A stretch of 56,357 bases of DNA from a virus, in the IMG/VR virus record IMGVR_UViG_3300047509_000227, positions 1 to 56,357 of that record, one strand, 5' to 3'. Made by a program: the position numbers and the translations under genes. Positions 32,362 through 40,617 of this stretch are shown here, one piece after another (position 1 is the stretch's first letter; every line of letters starts with the position of its first letter). Under the pieces are notes generated by a model. It ran no database searches, had not been told where the DNA came from, and was given only the letters and a program-made list of their open reading frames with translations.

Positions 32362-33652
32362 ACAACTCCGCACTCGCCTTAATTCGCCCCGCTCCACCAT
32401 TGTCCCACAGCAGCCCAGCCGTGCCCGCCGCCGGTGCTGTCGCAGTCGTACACCCAACGCCAACGCCTGTCGTCGAGGCCACCCCTGCTACAGTAGCCGA
32501 CGTTCCGAGAGCTGAGCAGGCTCCGAGCGTCCCGCCTGCTGCTGTCGTCTCCGTCGCAAACCCTGCCGCATACGACATAGTCGGGACGACCCGCATCGGC
32601 ACTGGCCACCCGACGAAGCAGTCTACGATGGTGACTGAGTGGCTCCGACAGTTCCCAACAACATCTGGCCCTGTTACTTCGTCCCGCTCCCAGTAATAGC
32701 GCCACTGTAAGAGGGCCTCCGCAAGGGCGAACCGACCAAACACTGGGCTGCAGGCGATAGCATTGCAGTTATAGCCCACCGACGACGAGGCCAGCGCACT
32801 CAGGCTGTCGTTCTCGGTGAGTTGGACGAACGAGAAGTTCACAAAGTCATTCGCCCCGGCTGTGCCAACAGGCACAAAGCAGAGCGCAACACCTACCTCC
32901 ATCGCTGTGTTCGGAATGTTTGCGACCGCTGCGTAGCGGCCACTCGTATTAACTCCCCCCAGGCCAATCACCGCAGCCGTAAGGTTCGTCTGCCCCGTCC
33001 ACCCACTCCCTCCCCCGCCGCCACCATTGAGGCCCTTGGCCATCGCCACGGTCCCCTCATCTTGCCCCGTCCCAGTGACGATGTAGGCCGTCATATTCGA
33101 ACTCGCGGCCGAGAAATCCGCCCCAGTCAAAGCCTTGAAATCAAATTCCAGCGTATGGCCCTGCATCTGCACCGAGTTGATGCTCTCGATCTCCTGCTCC
33201 ATACAGACTGGACTCGTGCCCGTCTGGGCCGCAGTTCTGGCCATTTTGAACGCAAAGTGACCAAAAACCGCCCCAGTCCGGATTACTCTCATTTCAGTCC
33301 CAGTCCCGGACCAATAGGCCCAGCGATCTGGCCCACCGTATGTGAGGGTCGTCGTAACCGCGAGCCCCACGTTGCCTCGCTGCCAAAGATTTGTCCCGGC
33401 ATCGCCGCCGATTAGCCAGTTCGATTTATCAAGCTGGCCACTCTGTGCAAACCCCGCCAGCTGCGCCGCCGAAATGGCCTCACTTCCCCCGACCTTATCG
33501 GCAGGAAGCTCTTCCGTCCCAACAACCGAGGTCGCCAGCGGCACTCCATTCGTGAAACTGCCCTGATCCGCCCCCACAGGCGCTGGCAGGAGGGTCCAGA
33601 TCGCCGCCAGGGCTGCCGTCTGTCGTAGAAGTCGCATTTTTTGCCCCATCAT
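32360..33652 (-). CDS. tail fibre-like protein with signal peptide
   Basis: A 430-residue protein. An overlap with the preceding stop (ATGA) sets ATG 33652; ATG 33637, after GGGG, is an alternative. It starts with a signal-like stretch: MRLLRQTAALAAIWTLLPAP then VGADQG. The next 130 residues contain WLIGGDAGTNLWQRGN and GGPDRWAYWSGTG, the pattern of carbohydrate-binding modules common in tail fibres. The rest is beta-rich with Gly and Cys. It may bind a host glycan. A signal peptide is odd for a virion protein. Confidence 0.6.
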   Translation of the reverse strand: MMGQKMRLLRQTAALAAIWTLLPAPVGADQGSFTNGVPLATSVVGTEELPADKVGGSEAISAAQLAGFAQSGQLDKSNWLIGGDAGTNLWQRGNVGLAVTTTLTYGGPDRWAYWSGTGTEMRVIRTGAVFGHFAFKMARTAAQTGTSPVCMEQEIESINSVQMQGHTLEFDFKALTGADFSAASSNMTAYIVTGTGQDEGTVAMAKGLNGGGGGGSGWTGQTNLTAAVIGLGGVNTSGRYAAVANIPNTAMEVGVALCFVPVGTAGANDFVNFSFVQLTENDSLSALASSSVGYNCNAIACSPVFGRFALAEALLQWRYYWERDEVTGPDVVGNCRSHSVTIVDCFVGWPVPMRVVPTMSYAAGFATETTAAGGTLGACSALGTSATVAGVASTTGVGVGCTTATAPAAGTAGLLWDNGGAGRIKASAEL

Positions 33653-34383
33653 GGCGAGAATTGCACCTGAGCCAGCGTACTGACGCGCAGCGTCAGAGTA
33701 AATCTCGTAATCGTCGTCGCGGAGTTGCAGTTTACTCTCCACCAAGTCTTCGCCGCAAGCGCCGTATTCCACCCCGTCAGGGGATTTGCCCCTGTTGGAC
33801 TCTGATCCCCGCCACTCGCGCTCTCATTCCCGGCCAAAATCACTGGAAATGCCGCCGCAACAATACTGTTCGCATTCGTCGGCGGAGAGTCATCCGCATA
33901 CTGCTGCAGCCAGAGATCGACCTCGAGCGCGCCATTCTGATCCGCCTGCAGCACCCACCCAGTGATTGTCCCATCGAACGTAGTGTATAAGTCGCCAAGA
34001 ACGCCCGGGGCAATCGGCAGCCCTGCGTTGTCGAACCTGAACACAACGTCTCGATCGTACAAAAAACAGGCGTCGATCGTTCCATTCTGGAGTTGCGTCA
34101 GCAGCGGAATCTCACCCGTCTCGGTGTCCCACAGCACCGCACCAGTCGCGTCCTTCACAACCTGCCGGTAGAGTCCCGAGCCCCACATTATGCACCTGCC
34201 AGAGGCGTCGAGCGTGAGAGGGTTCGCATTCGGAGCTGCCCCAGCAGGATCGAGCCACGTCTGCGCCAGAGTGTTCGTCCCGGGCAAGTACGTCGTGACC
34301 GTACCCCCAGCCAGCACCAGTCCATTGTTGTCAAAGAACTGCTGCTGCCCGTTCGGGAGCAGAATCAGGCTCGGCGTCGTCAC
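33649..34383 (-). CDS. tail fibre N-terminal-domain protein
   Basis: A 244-residue protein read from GTG 34383, which overlaps the small membrane gene stop (GTGA). The N-terminal 90 residues carry the fibre/virion-binding pattern seen in many phages: QQQFFDNNGLVLAGGTVTTY, then LPGTNTLAQTWLDPAGAAP and WGSGLYRQVVKDATGAVLWD. The C-terminal part is beta-rich (WVLQADQNGALEVDLW...). Probably a tail fibre or its virion-anchoring part. Confidence 0.7.
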   Translation of the reverse strand: MTTPSLILLPNGQQQFFDNNGLVLAGGTVTTYLPGTNTLAQTWLDPAGAAPNANPLTLDASGRCIMWGSGLYRQVVKDATGAVLWDTETGEIPLLTQLQNGTIDACFLYDRDVVFRFDNAGLPIAPGVLGDLYTTFDGTITGWVLQADQNGALEVDLWLQQYADDSPPTNANSIVAAAFPVILAGNESASGGDQSPTGANPLTGWNTALAAKTWWRVNCNSATTITRFTLTLRVSTLAQVQFSP

Positions 34384-34541
34384 CGGAGGCCGCCCAGCAG
34401 CCAAACAATCAAGAGAATCACCAGCAGGACGCCAAGGATTCCCCCTACGCCATTCGGCCCATAGGACTGGTAGCCCCACCACCCTCCACCACCAAGCAGC
34501 ACAATCAGGATGACTACCACGAGAAGTGTTCGATTTGTCAT
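34380..34541 (-). CDS. small DUF3309-like membrane protein
   Basis: A 53-residue protein, ATG 34541, with MTNRTLLVVVILIVLLGGGG then WWGYQSYGPNGVGGIL and a second hydrophobic stretch LLVILLIVWLLGG. The two spans around a GYxSxGPxG turn match DUF3309-type small membrane proteins. GGGAG in the last codons of the preceding gene is the ribosome site. Such proteins are common in phages near lysis genes. Confidence 0.7.
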   Translation of the reverse strand: MTNRTLLVVVILIVLLGGGGWWGYQSYGPNGVGGILGVLLVILLIVWLLGGLR

Positions 34542-34544
34542 GTC

Positions 34545-34889
34545 TTATCTCCCTTCATACATTTGTTCAGGCTTCGCCCCAATACCACCAATCGCAGCGT
34601 AGTTCGTACGGGAGAAGTAGAACGAGATCACAATCCCGGCGATGAGATTGACAAAACTCACCCCCGTCATCTGCGCTACGGTCGGGTCCCTGTTCGTGAC
34701 GAGGCAGATCAGCGTAGAGCCTCCATCGACGATCATCGTCAGCGCAATCACCCCAATCGCCACAGCGGCCTGCGTATATTCCCAGATCAGGTTGATCTTC
34801 CGCTGCCCGAGCGTCGTCAGATCTTCCTGATGCGTCGTCGTGGGAGGCACAGACGGCTGGTGCGATCCTGAGTCTTCAGCCAAGCTCAT
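34545..34889 (-). CDS. two-span membrane protein (holin-like)
   Basis: A 114-residue protein with a hydrophilic N-terminus and two membrane spans: AAVAIGVIALTMIVDGG (about 42-58) and VSFVNLIAGIVISFYFS (about 77-93), followed by a short tail. Size and layout fit a class II holin. A second two-span protein (39957-40391) is also a holin candidate, so assignment is open. Confidence 0.5.
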   Translation of the reverse strand: MSLAEDSGSHQPSVPPTTTHQEDLTTLGQRKINLIWEYTQAAVAIGVIALTMIVDGGSTLICLVTNRDPTVAQMTGVSFVNLIAGIVISFYFSRTNYAAIGGIGAKPEQMYEGR

Positions 34890-34905
34890 TGTAGTTCCCG
34901 GAAGG

Positions 34906-35178
34906 TTAGCGCGATGCGCCCGAAGGTTCGCTCTTCAGATAATCCACAGCGTCGCCCAGCGAAGCCCGACCTTCGACAGCACGCACTCGTGGCGGCTGAA
35001 TATCTGGGGGGTTCTTCGAGAAAATCTCTTTCCTCAAGTATTTGCCTGTGCCTTGGTTGTTCTCACAGACCTCGGTCACGTAGCCATTCTCGATCTCCCG
35101 GCACGAGACCGTGTGACTGACGCCATGCCCCGGGGGCCGCGCAGCAATCGCCGCTGTGTCGTTCAAACGCTTCGCCAT
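34906..35178 (-). CDS. small hypothetical protein
   Basis: A 90-residue basic protein, ATG 35178 after TAGGAG. It contains GVSHTVSCREIENGYVTEV and KYLRKEIFSKNPPDIQ. Similar proteins are seen in virion-gene regions of related phages; no function known to me. It is the first gene after the terminator at 35200-35241. Confidence 0.6.
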   Translation of the reverse strand: MAKRLNDTAAIAARPPGHGVSHTVSCREIENGYVTEVCENNQGTGKYLRKEIFSKNPPDIQPPRVRAVEGRASLGDAVDYLKSEPSGASR

Positions 35179-35199
35179 CTTCGTCTCCTATTACTTACC

Positions 35200-35241
35200 A
35201 AAAAGGGACTGTGTGAGGCCAAACAAGGGTCTCACACAGTC
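35200..35241 (-). terminator. intrinsic terminator (late operon)
   Basis: On the - strand GACTGTGTGAG, a 13-base loop and CTCACACAGTC form an 11-bp stem followed by CCTTTTTGG. This is a clear rho-independent terminator, inside the late operon and ahead of the membrane/fibre genes. Genes downstream need their own promoter or readthrough. Confidence 0.88.
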
Positions 35242-35253
35242 GATGTCGGCAGG

Positions 35254-35619
35254 TTAGCGCCCGAACTTCTCCCGGTGGGAGGGCGAGTGCTTCTCCGCAT
35301 GATGCCGATGGGCCTCGGTCTTCAGCCCATGAAGGGGCTCGTGCCGGACGTGATGATCTGTCCCATGGTGAGGCCCGTGGTCGTGATACTTGATCGGGTG
35401 CTGCCTCTCGAGTTCCTTCGTGGCACCATGAAGGGGGTTCCGGTCGGTCGGCTGACCCTCTTGTGCCCCACGCATGTCAGCTCGACGTTCGTCGCCAACA
35501 CCAGCACGTCCCGGCGGCGTCTTCGGAGGCTGCCCCCCTCTCGGGCCACTCTCCTTCACTCCCTCCATCCCAGGGTCCATCTTGTTCCCCTTGCTTTCCT
35601 TGCCAGTAAGTCTCTCCAT
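35254..35619 (-). CDS. His/charge-rich small protein
   Basis: A 121-residue protein, ATG 35619 with GGAG eight bases upstream (GTG at 35628 is possible). It is disordered, rich in His, Glu, Lys and Pro, with HDHGPHHGTDHHVRHEPLHG, a strong metal-binding candidate, and ends REKFGR. Similar His-rich small proteins occur in phages, with unknown role. Confidence 0.55.
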   Translation of the reverse strand: MERLTGKESKGNKMDPGMEGVKESGPRGGQPPKTPPGRAGVGDERRADMRGAQEGQPTDRNPLHGATKELERQHPIKYHDHGPHHGTDHHVRHEPLHGLKTEAHRHHAEKHSPSHREKFGR

Positions 35620-35670
35620 CTCACTCACTCCTGCTGTTGCCCCTATGGGGCGCTGATGTTGCGCTGACCG

Positions 35671-35922
35671 TCAGCGCCCGTAACCGGACCTCTGCGGCCC
35701 GAGATGTTCCCGCGAAGCGGGCTTGCCCAGGATGCGATTCGCTTTCGCATCAATCTTCTGCTCACTCGCTGCCGAGAGGTTGCCCTTTGCGACCTGCTGC
35801 GTCGCTCTAGCCTTCGCGTTCGCGGCGTGAGACTTATCAGGCATCGGATACCCCCGGGACGCGGGGAGGCCAAACTCCCTCGCCGGGATCTCTCTGCGCT
35901 CACTCGTCGTCAGCTTCGCCAT
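35671..35922 (-). CDS. small DUF6582-like protein ending GYGR
   Basis: An 83-residue basic protein of a widespread small family: MAKLTTSERREIPAREFGLP, then GYPMPDKSHAANAKARATQQ. The unusual C-terminus is QRSGYGR, resembling the ends of three small proteins at 24334-24846. The last base of its ATG overlaps the nuclease stop region. Function unknown. Confidence 0.7.
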   Translation of the reverse strand: MAKLTTSERREIPAREFGLPASRGYPMPDKSHAANAKARATQQVAKGNLSAASEQKIDAKANRILGKPASREHLGPQRSGYGR

Positions 35923-36452
35923 TATAGTCCTCCCGGTACCGCCATCAGCGCCGACACGACTCTCGGGCGTGGCCCCGGCAGGGGCTCTCGGATGGTAGAT
36001 TTGCCCAGCCAGTGAAACGTTGGAATCCGTGACAGTGACTGTTGTGCAAACACCAGCGCGGGCTGCAGGTCCCCATAAACCGCTCTGACCTGCGGCACCA
36101 AGTGTTTACAAACCACCAGCCCAACGGCACGTTTCCCTGTCGCCTTCTCGACCACCGGCAGATACAGGAGGCGAAGCTTGGCCTCGGCCTCCTCGACCCA
36201 CGTATGCTTAATCTCCGCCACCACGACGAAGTCGCCCTGATGCCAGACCAGATCGGGCTGACAAAAGCTCTCGCCCCGGCTGTCGCGGAAGGTATACCAC
36301 GGCCCATGGAGCGCCCACGGCATATGCCTCGCGACGAGCCTCTCATATCGAATGCCGAGGGCCTTCACTCCTCTCGGTCGTCCGTTTGAAATGCACGAGG
36401 GCTTGCTTGCCAGTTGCCTTGCTGTCACGAGTGGCTGTTGCACCTGCCTCAT
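35922..36452 (-). CDS. PD-(D/E)XK-like nuclease
   Basis: A 176-residue protein. ESFCQPDLVWHQGDFVVVAE followed by IKHTW gives a PD and E-x-K pair, separated by a beta strand, the core of this nuclease superfamily. Around it are helical, basic parts. It overlaps its neighbours by four bases and one base. It lies among structural genes, so its target (genome concatemer, host DNA) is unknown. Confidence 0.65.
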   Translation of the reverse strand: MRQVQQPLVTARQLASKPSCISNGRPRGVKALGIRYERLVARHMPWALHGPWYTFRDSRGESFCQPDLVWHQGDFVVVAEIKHTWVEEAEAKLRLLYLPVVEKATGKRAVGLVVCKHLVPQVRAVYGDLQPALVFAQQSLSRIPTFHWLGKSTIREPLPGPRPRVVSALMAVPGGL

Positions 36453-37681
36453 GGTTCATCCCCAGTATAGCCCTGTGCTTCCCAATAATCAATACCACTG
36501 TCACAACGAGCTGGACTTGTGCAGAACAACAACAGCCCGCGCATAGTATCTGCTTGCCAGTTGACAACCGGGGCGAACAGCGCCGAGGTGTCATCGAAGA
36601 ACGACAGAGTTGCCAGATAACATTTACTGCCTTGCAGCTGCGACGGCAGACAATCTGCCTTCTGAACCTGAACCTTGTGAGCACGGAAAAAAGCATCGAT
36701 CAGCCAGTTCTTTTTGCTGCCATCAGCAAATCGGCTCTGATTTACATTGTAGTCGCTGTCTGGTCCATTCTCTCCAAAGTGTTCACAGATCAGCTTCGCA
36801 GTCATGTCATTGGCGGAGGCCAAGCAGTACATGTCAAAATCTGCACCGTAGGAGGTAAAATTATGCAAGTTCGCCACCGCACCACTCACAAATTTATATC
36901 CCTTGTTCTGAACCCCAACCTTGGAGTTGAAATTCGTCCCACTACTCGGCACAAAAGTCCAGACGCCTCCGCTGCGATAGCCAATATATGAGAAGTCCGC
37001 AGCATTTACATAGAAAGTGTACTGCCACTCAAAAAACGAAAGATCATCTGCACTCGTCGCCTGATTGCCAGCCGCTACAAGGTCTGCATCCTGAATTGCA
37101 AGGCTGGCGTTATAATCTGTGGAGAATGCAGCAATCGCACTCGGCACATCGAGATACCCTTGAACTGCGTTCACCTGAATACTCGGAACACCTCCGGTCA
37201 TCGCCGTGCGATCCTGTAAACTCTCCGTAAAATTCTGCTCGCTACGAAGCGCCGGTTCACCTGGTTCCCCAAAAGTTGCCATATCGAACTGTTTGATCGC
37301 CAGAATACCGGGAACTGAAGAGCTCACAACCGTTTGCGTACAATCGTTGCGAGAGGCACCTCCCTGATCGCAGTTATAGTGCTGTCCATGCGCCCAATCC
37401 CAACAGGCATTTTGCGCCGAACGACCGGCCCCGGTTGCAATAAGGTTTCGACCATTAAGAGAAGAACCAAAACCCGAGGTAATCATCGAATTTCCGATAC
37501 CACCCGCCAAATCTTCGACACCAAATGTAACCTGTTCTCCAAGGGAGCCGACGAGCAACAGGGATTGCGTAGTTATACCTTCATCGCAATACTGCAACTC
37601 GGGCCAACTAACATTAACTGCAGCGCCTGGTGCGATCACCAAACCGTTCATCACAAGGCCGACGAGAAGTGAGGCAAACAC
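36449..37681 (-). CDS. exported or surface protein with signal peptide
   Basis: A 410-residue protein, not recognised. It starts MFASLLVGLVMNGLVIAPGA, a likely signal peptide, after GGGAG. The body is Asn/Ser/Gly-rich with many Cys (about ten), in SAQNACWDWAHGQHYNCDQG, DFDMYCLA, KADCLPSQLQGSKC and TSPARCDSG, likely disulfide-bonded in an oxidising place. Position between a glycine-rich adhesin-like gene and a nuclease suggests a fibre, but the signal peptide points to the periplasm. Confidence 0.55.
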   Translation of the reverse strand: MFASLLVGLVMNGLVIAPGAAVNVSWPELQYCDEGITTQSLLLVGSLGEQVTFGVEDLAGGIGNSMITSGFGSSLNGRNLIATGAGRSAQNACWDWAHGQHYNCDQGGASRNDCTQTVVSSSVPGILAIKQFDMATFGEPGEPALRSEQNFTESLQDRTAMTGGVPSIQVNAVQGYLDVPSAIAAFSTDYNASLAIQDADLVAAGNQATSADDLSFFEWQYTFYVNAADFSYIGYRSGGVWTFVPSSGTNFNSKVGVQNKGYKFVSGAVANLHNFTSYGADFDMYCLASANDMTAKLICEHFGENGPDSDYNVNQSRFADGSKKNWLIDAFFRAHKVQVQKADCLPSQLQGSKCYLATLSFFDDTSALFAPVVNWQADTMRGLLLFCTSPARCDSGIDYWEAQGYTGDEP

Positions 37682-37682
37682 A

Positions 37683-38615
37683 TCAAACTCCCATCATAAG
37701 AGAGGTGTCGCCAGGTGTAGGGGTCGAAGGCGTATAATTGATAACAATTAGGCCAGCACCACCAGCGCCACCAGCACCACCAGTTGTTGCACTACAACCA
37801 CCTCCACCTCCACCACCTCCATAAATCCCGCCATTGCCGCCACCACCAACTGCCGTCGCATTGCCACCACCTCCACCTCCACCACCGCCAGACCCATGAG
37901 TAGCGTCAAAAGCTGTTGTTATGGCGCCATTACCACCAGTGGCATCGCCTATGAACGGAGCACCACCGCCACCACCACCGCCAGTTCCCACCGTGCCATT
38001 GGAAGCCGGTACACCTGTTGAGCCGCCGGCACCTCCACCTGTACCAGCAGGCCCGCTACCACCAGCGCCACCAATCGTTGCTGAACCCTGTACTCCATTG
38101 GTAGAAGACGTGCCACGAGAGCCGCCTCCTCCACCACCGCCAGCAGTGCCATTGGCACTCGCGCCATTTGCTGTCCCTGCTCCAGTTCCTGAAGCTGCGC
38201 CTCCACCCCCTCCGCCACCGCGGTTTATAGTCGCATTTGCAGCAGCACCAGGCCCCCCACCCATAAGAGCATCTCCAATAGATGCTGCACTCGTGCCTTG
38301 TCCACCAGATGTTATACCAACAGCATTACGACCAAAATCAGCCGATACGATCGTATTTGAATTGTTATCCATTAAAAAAGTAGCAAGCTGAGAACCCGCC
38401 GCCGGAATTTGCACTGTTACAGTGGTTCCAGGAAACAACCCTGCATTTATTTTTTTCGCGTATGCTCCACCACCACCGGCAGCACCAGCACGTGTATTTG
38501 CAAGACCAGCAGCGCCATTGCCGCCAGGCCCAATACATTCAATCGTATTATTGCTGCTATTCCAGTCAGCAGGAACCAGCCACGTCGCACCGGAAGTTAG
38601 AAAGATTTGCGTCAC
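37683..38615 (-). CDS. glycine-rich adhesin-like protein
   Basis: A 310-residue protein with an N-terminal beta part (MTQIFLTSGATWLVPADWNS, then NTIECIGPGG) and then about ten poly-glycine runs of 5-9 residues separated by short Ala/Ser/Thr/Asn loops. It ends with TPTPGDTSLMMGV. This resembles the polyglycine-rich tip adhesins of T-even-like phages and other glycine-rich virion proteins. Receptor binding is inferred. Confidence 0.6.
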   Translation of the reverse strand: MTQIFLTSGATWLVPADWNSSNNTIECIGPGGNGAAGLANTRAGAAGGGGAYAKKINAGLFPGTTVTVQIPAAGSQLATFLMDNNSNTIVSADFGRNAVGITSGGQGTSAASIGDALMGGGPGAAANATINRGGGGGGGAASGTGAGTANGASANGTAGGGGGGGSRGTSSTNGVQGSATIGGAGGSGPAGTGGGAGGSTGVPASNGTVGTGGGGGGGAPFIGDATGGNGAITTAFDATHGSGGGGGGGGGNATAVGGGGNGGIYGGGGGGGGCSATTGGAGGAGGAGLIVINYTPSTPTPGDTSLMMGV

Positions 38616-38627
38616 AAACCTTCAGCC

Positions 38628-39359
38628 TTACGTTGACTGCACGAAGAGCGCCGTCACTTCAAGCGCTGTCGTTGCCGTCGCACATTGCGCCGTCCAGTTA
38701 TTTGCCGCCGTCGTCTGTGAGAAGCCCGATCCAGCCGGAACCATAAACCCTCTCGTCTCCAGCGTCGGCACCTCAAAGGTCGCGATAATTGTTCCTGCCG
38801 TCGCGTCGCGAATATCGACCTTCGTCGTCGAAGCGCCAGAGTTCGCGAAGATCAGCCCGTAGAGGTCGTTAAAGACTCCCGCGGCGCCTGCAGTCACAAT
38901 CGTCGTCTCGGCAGTCGAGTTGCTAATGCTCGTCTTCTGCGACTTCTTGAGTTCCCTCGGGGCGCCATCAACCGTGACGACCTTGCCCGTTTTCGTCAGC
39001 ATCGCATTAACGACCTGACCATCCGCCACGCCCGCAGGATTGGTTGTCGCCGCCCTGCCACCCGTCGTCACTGGAGGATTGGCCACAGCAGCACCGCTTG
39101 CGGTCTGCCCGTCAACCGCAATAGCAACAGGCACGCTAAAGAAATTGACAAAGAGAGATTTCAAAAACCCAACCACCGTGCCAGTGGCCTGCGTATCGCC
39201 AATCGTCCCCTCTGTCGTATCCGCCCCATTCGCAATCGTGACTGGTCCTCCACCTCCCCCTCCCGAGATCACTGCCACTGGCAGCGGCGTCGTTGGCGTG
39301 ACCGGAATACTCTGCTCTGGCAGCGCGAGCGACTTCTGATATTTGATTGGGTCAGCCAC
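38628..39359 (-). CDS. structural protein with beta-sandwich C-terminus
   Basis: A 243-residue protein, Pro/Thr-rich at the start (SIPVTPTTPLPVAVISGG), then ATGTVVGFLKSLFVNFFSVP, then a C-terminal domain with TIVTAGAAGVFNDLYGLIFA, DIRDATAGTIIATFEVP and QTTAANNWTAQCATATTALE. Such modules are found in many tailed phages as virion or decoration proteins. Its end overlaps the start of the small-terminase candidate. Confidence 0.6.
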   Translation of the reverse strand: MADPIKYQKSLALPEQSIPVTPTTPLPVAVISGGGGGGPVTIANGADTTEGTIGDTQATGTVVGFLKSLFVNFFSVPVAIAVDGQTASGAAVANPPVTTGGRAATTNPAGVADGQVVNAMLTKTGKVVTVDGAPRELKKSQKTSISNSTAETTIVTAGAAGVFNDLYGLIFANSGASTTKVDIRDATAGTIIATFEVPTLETRGFMVPAGSGFSQTTAANNWTAQCATATTALEVTALFVQST

Positions 39360-39957
39360 TTAGCACCTCACCTTCGACTACGAGACCACCGCGAAGCGGA
39401 GGCGCCTCTACGAAATTGACATTGATATTCACGCCCCCCTGCTGTGGCTGGCCACCCTTGGCCATCGCAGTCGCAGTAGTTGGCTGGAGACAGAGTTCGG
39501 CCAGGTCCATGAGTTCTCTCTTGGTCCACTTCTCGGGTTCGTCCGCAAGCCTAGCCTGCAATTCATCGAGCGAGGAGAGTCCCAGGTCCTTCATCCGCAG
39601 CAGCACATCCGCGAACACCAACTGCCTCTCAGCCGCATACGTCGAGACCAACTCTGCAAACGACGGATCGCTTCGGAGTCTCGAGAGATAGGCCGGATTA
39701 TAGCCCGTCATCATCGAGACTTCCGTATTATCCTTCCCCTGGGCAATGAGCTGCGCCAGCCGATGATGTGCCGTCGTCACCCGAACGAGGGACTGCCCAG
39801 ACGCTCGCGCTTGACTTGCCAGAACCGCCGGTACGTCCTCTACCGTCAGTCCCCTCACGACCTCGATCACGAGCGGCGCCCCGCGCCTACCTTGGGCAGA
39901 GCCAAAGACCGCGTCGAGGTCCACCAGCAGTTCTTGTGGCTCGTCGCCCTGTGGCAT
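39352..39957 (-). CDS. terminase small subunit candidate
   Basis: A 201-residue protein. The central part (ASGQSLVRVTTAHHRLAQLI, then AQGKDNTEVSMMTGYNPAYL and SRLRSDPSFAELVSTYAAER) has the helix-turn-helix pattern of small terminase proteins that recognise the packaging site. It lies about 7 kb from terL with fibre genes between, which is unusual. Regulatory DNA-binding protein is the alternative. Confidence 0.55.
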   Translation of the reverse strand: MPQGDEPQELLVDLDAVFGSAQGRRGAPLVIEVVRGLTVEDVPAVLASQARASGQSLVRVTTAHHRLAQLIAQGKDNTEVSMMTGYNPAYLSRLRSDPSFAELVSTYAAERQLVFADVLLRMKDLGLSSLDELQARLADEPEKWTKRELMDLAELCLQPTTATAMAKGGQPQQGGVNINVNFVEAPPLRGGLVVEGEVLSG

Positions 39958-40391
39958 CAGCCCGACGCCGCGGCAGTCGCCGGTGGCAGCTGTGCCTTAT
40001 TGAGGGCCACCGTTAGCGCCTTCTCTGCCTCTGGACTTTTCGCCACTCCCGCAGTCACAATCCTCTGCAACTGCTGTGGGTTGGCCGCGTGGATGATCTC
40101 TGGTGCGATCGACCCCGAAGTCGCTGCTGCAATCGTCCTCTCAACGACCGAGTCCTGAGCCTGCTTCTGCTTAAAGTAGCTCCACGCCCCACCAACCACC
40201 CCTGCCAGCAGCGAGAACACCATCCCACTGACCAAGAGCGTCAAATTCGGATCGCTAAAGCCATGGGCATTCAGCCAGCCCACAATGAGCCCCGTCGCGA
40301 TGCCGGAGGCCCCAATAAGGACGCTCAACAGCATGCTGTCCATTCTGGTCGAGCCGGTTGTGAAGGGCAGGACTGGCACGCTCGTCGCCAT
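39957..40391 (-). CDS. two-span membrane protein (holin candidate)
   Basis: A 144-residue protein with SMLLSVLIGASGIATGLIVG (about 19-38) and LTLLVSGMVFSLLAGVVGGA (about 50-69) as membrane spans and a cytoplasmic helical tail (QAQDSVVERTIAAATSG). This layout and its closeness to the lysozyme-like gene fit a holin. Confidence 0.6.
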   Translation of the reverse strand: MATSVPVLPFTTGSTRMDSMLLSVLIGASGIATGLIVGWLNAHGFSDPNLTLLVSGMVFSLLAGVVGGAWSYFKQKQAQDSVVERTIAAATSGSIAPEIIHAANPQQLQRIVTAGVAKSPEAEKALTVALNKAQLPPATAAASG

Positions 40392-40396
40392 GACGA

Positions 40397-40594
40397 TTAT
40401 CCCTTCGCCGCGGCGCCGAGCGCCGCGTCTACGTCCGGCTGCTGAAGATTGAGAGCATCGACCGCTGCCTTCAAATCTGCATCAATTTTCGCCCGATCCC
40501 CCTCCGTCATCCCCGACTTGAGTTGGTTGATCAGCGAGATCCCACCACTTACGAGTGCGAGGGCTGCCTGTGCAGCGCCCAGATAATCAAACAT
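40397..40594 (-). CDS. small hypothetical protein
   Basis: A 65-residue protein with an amphipathic/hydrophobic N-terminus (AAQAALALVSGGISLINQLK) and a charged helix (KIDADLKAAVDALN). It sits between a holin candidate and a lipoprotein gene, so a lysis-related role (antiholin or pore) is possible. Confidence 0.55.
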   Translation of the reverse strand: MFDYLGAAQAALALVSGGISLINQLKSGMTEGDRAKIDADLKAAVDALNLQQPDVDAALGAAAKG

Positions 40595-40617
40595 CCTCTT
40601 CTCTCCGCTGTGATAGA

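Noticed and set aside
31126-32382. Long + strand frame of 418 codons over terL
   Set aside because: It is antisense to terL, whose motifs are clear. It has no ribosome site or recognisable protein.
37921-38391. Pro-rich + frame
   Set aside because: Complement of the polyglycine repeats, which give proline runs on the other strand.
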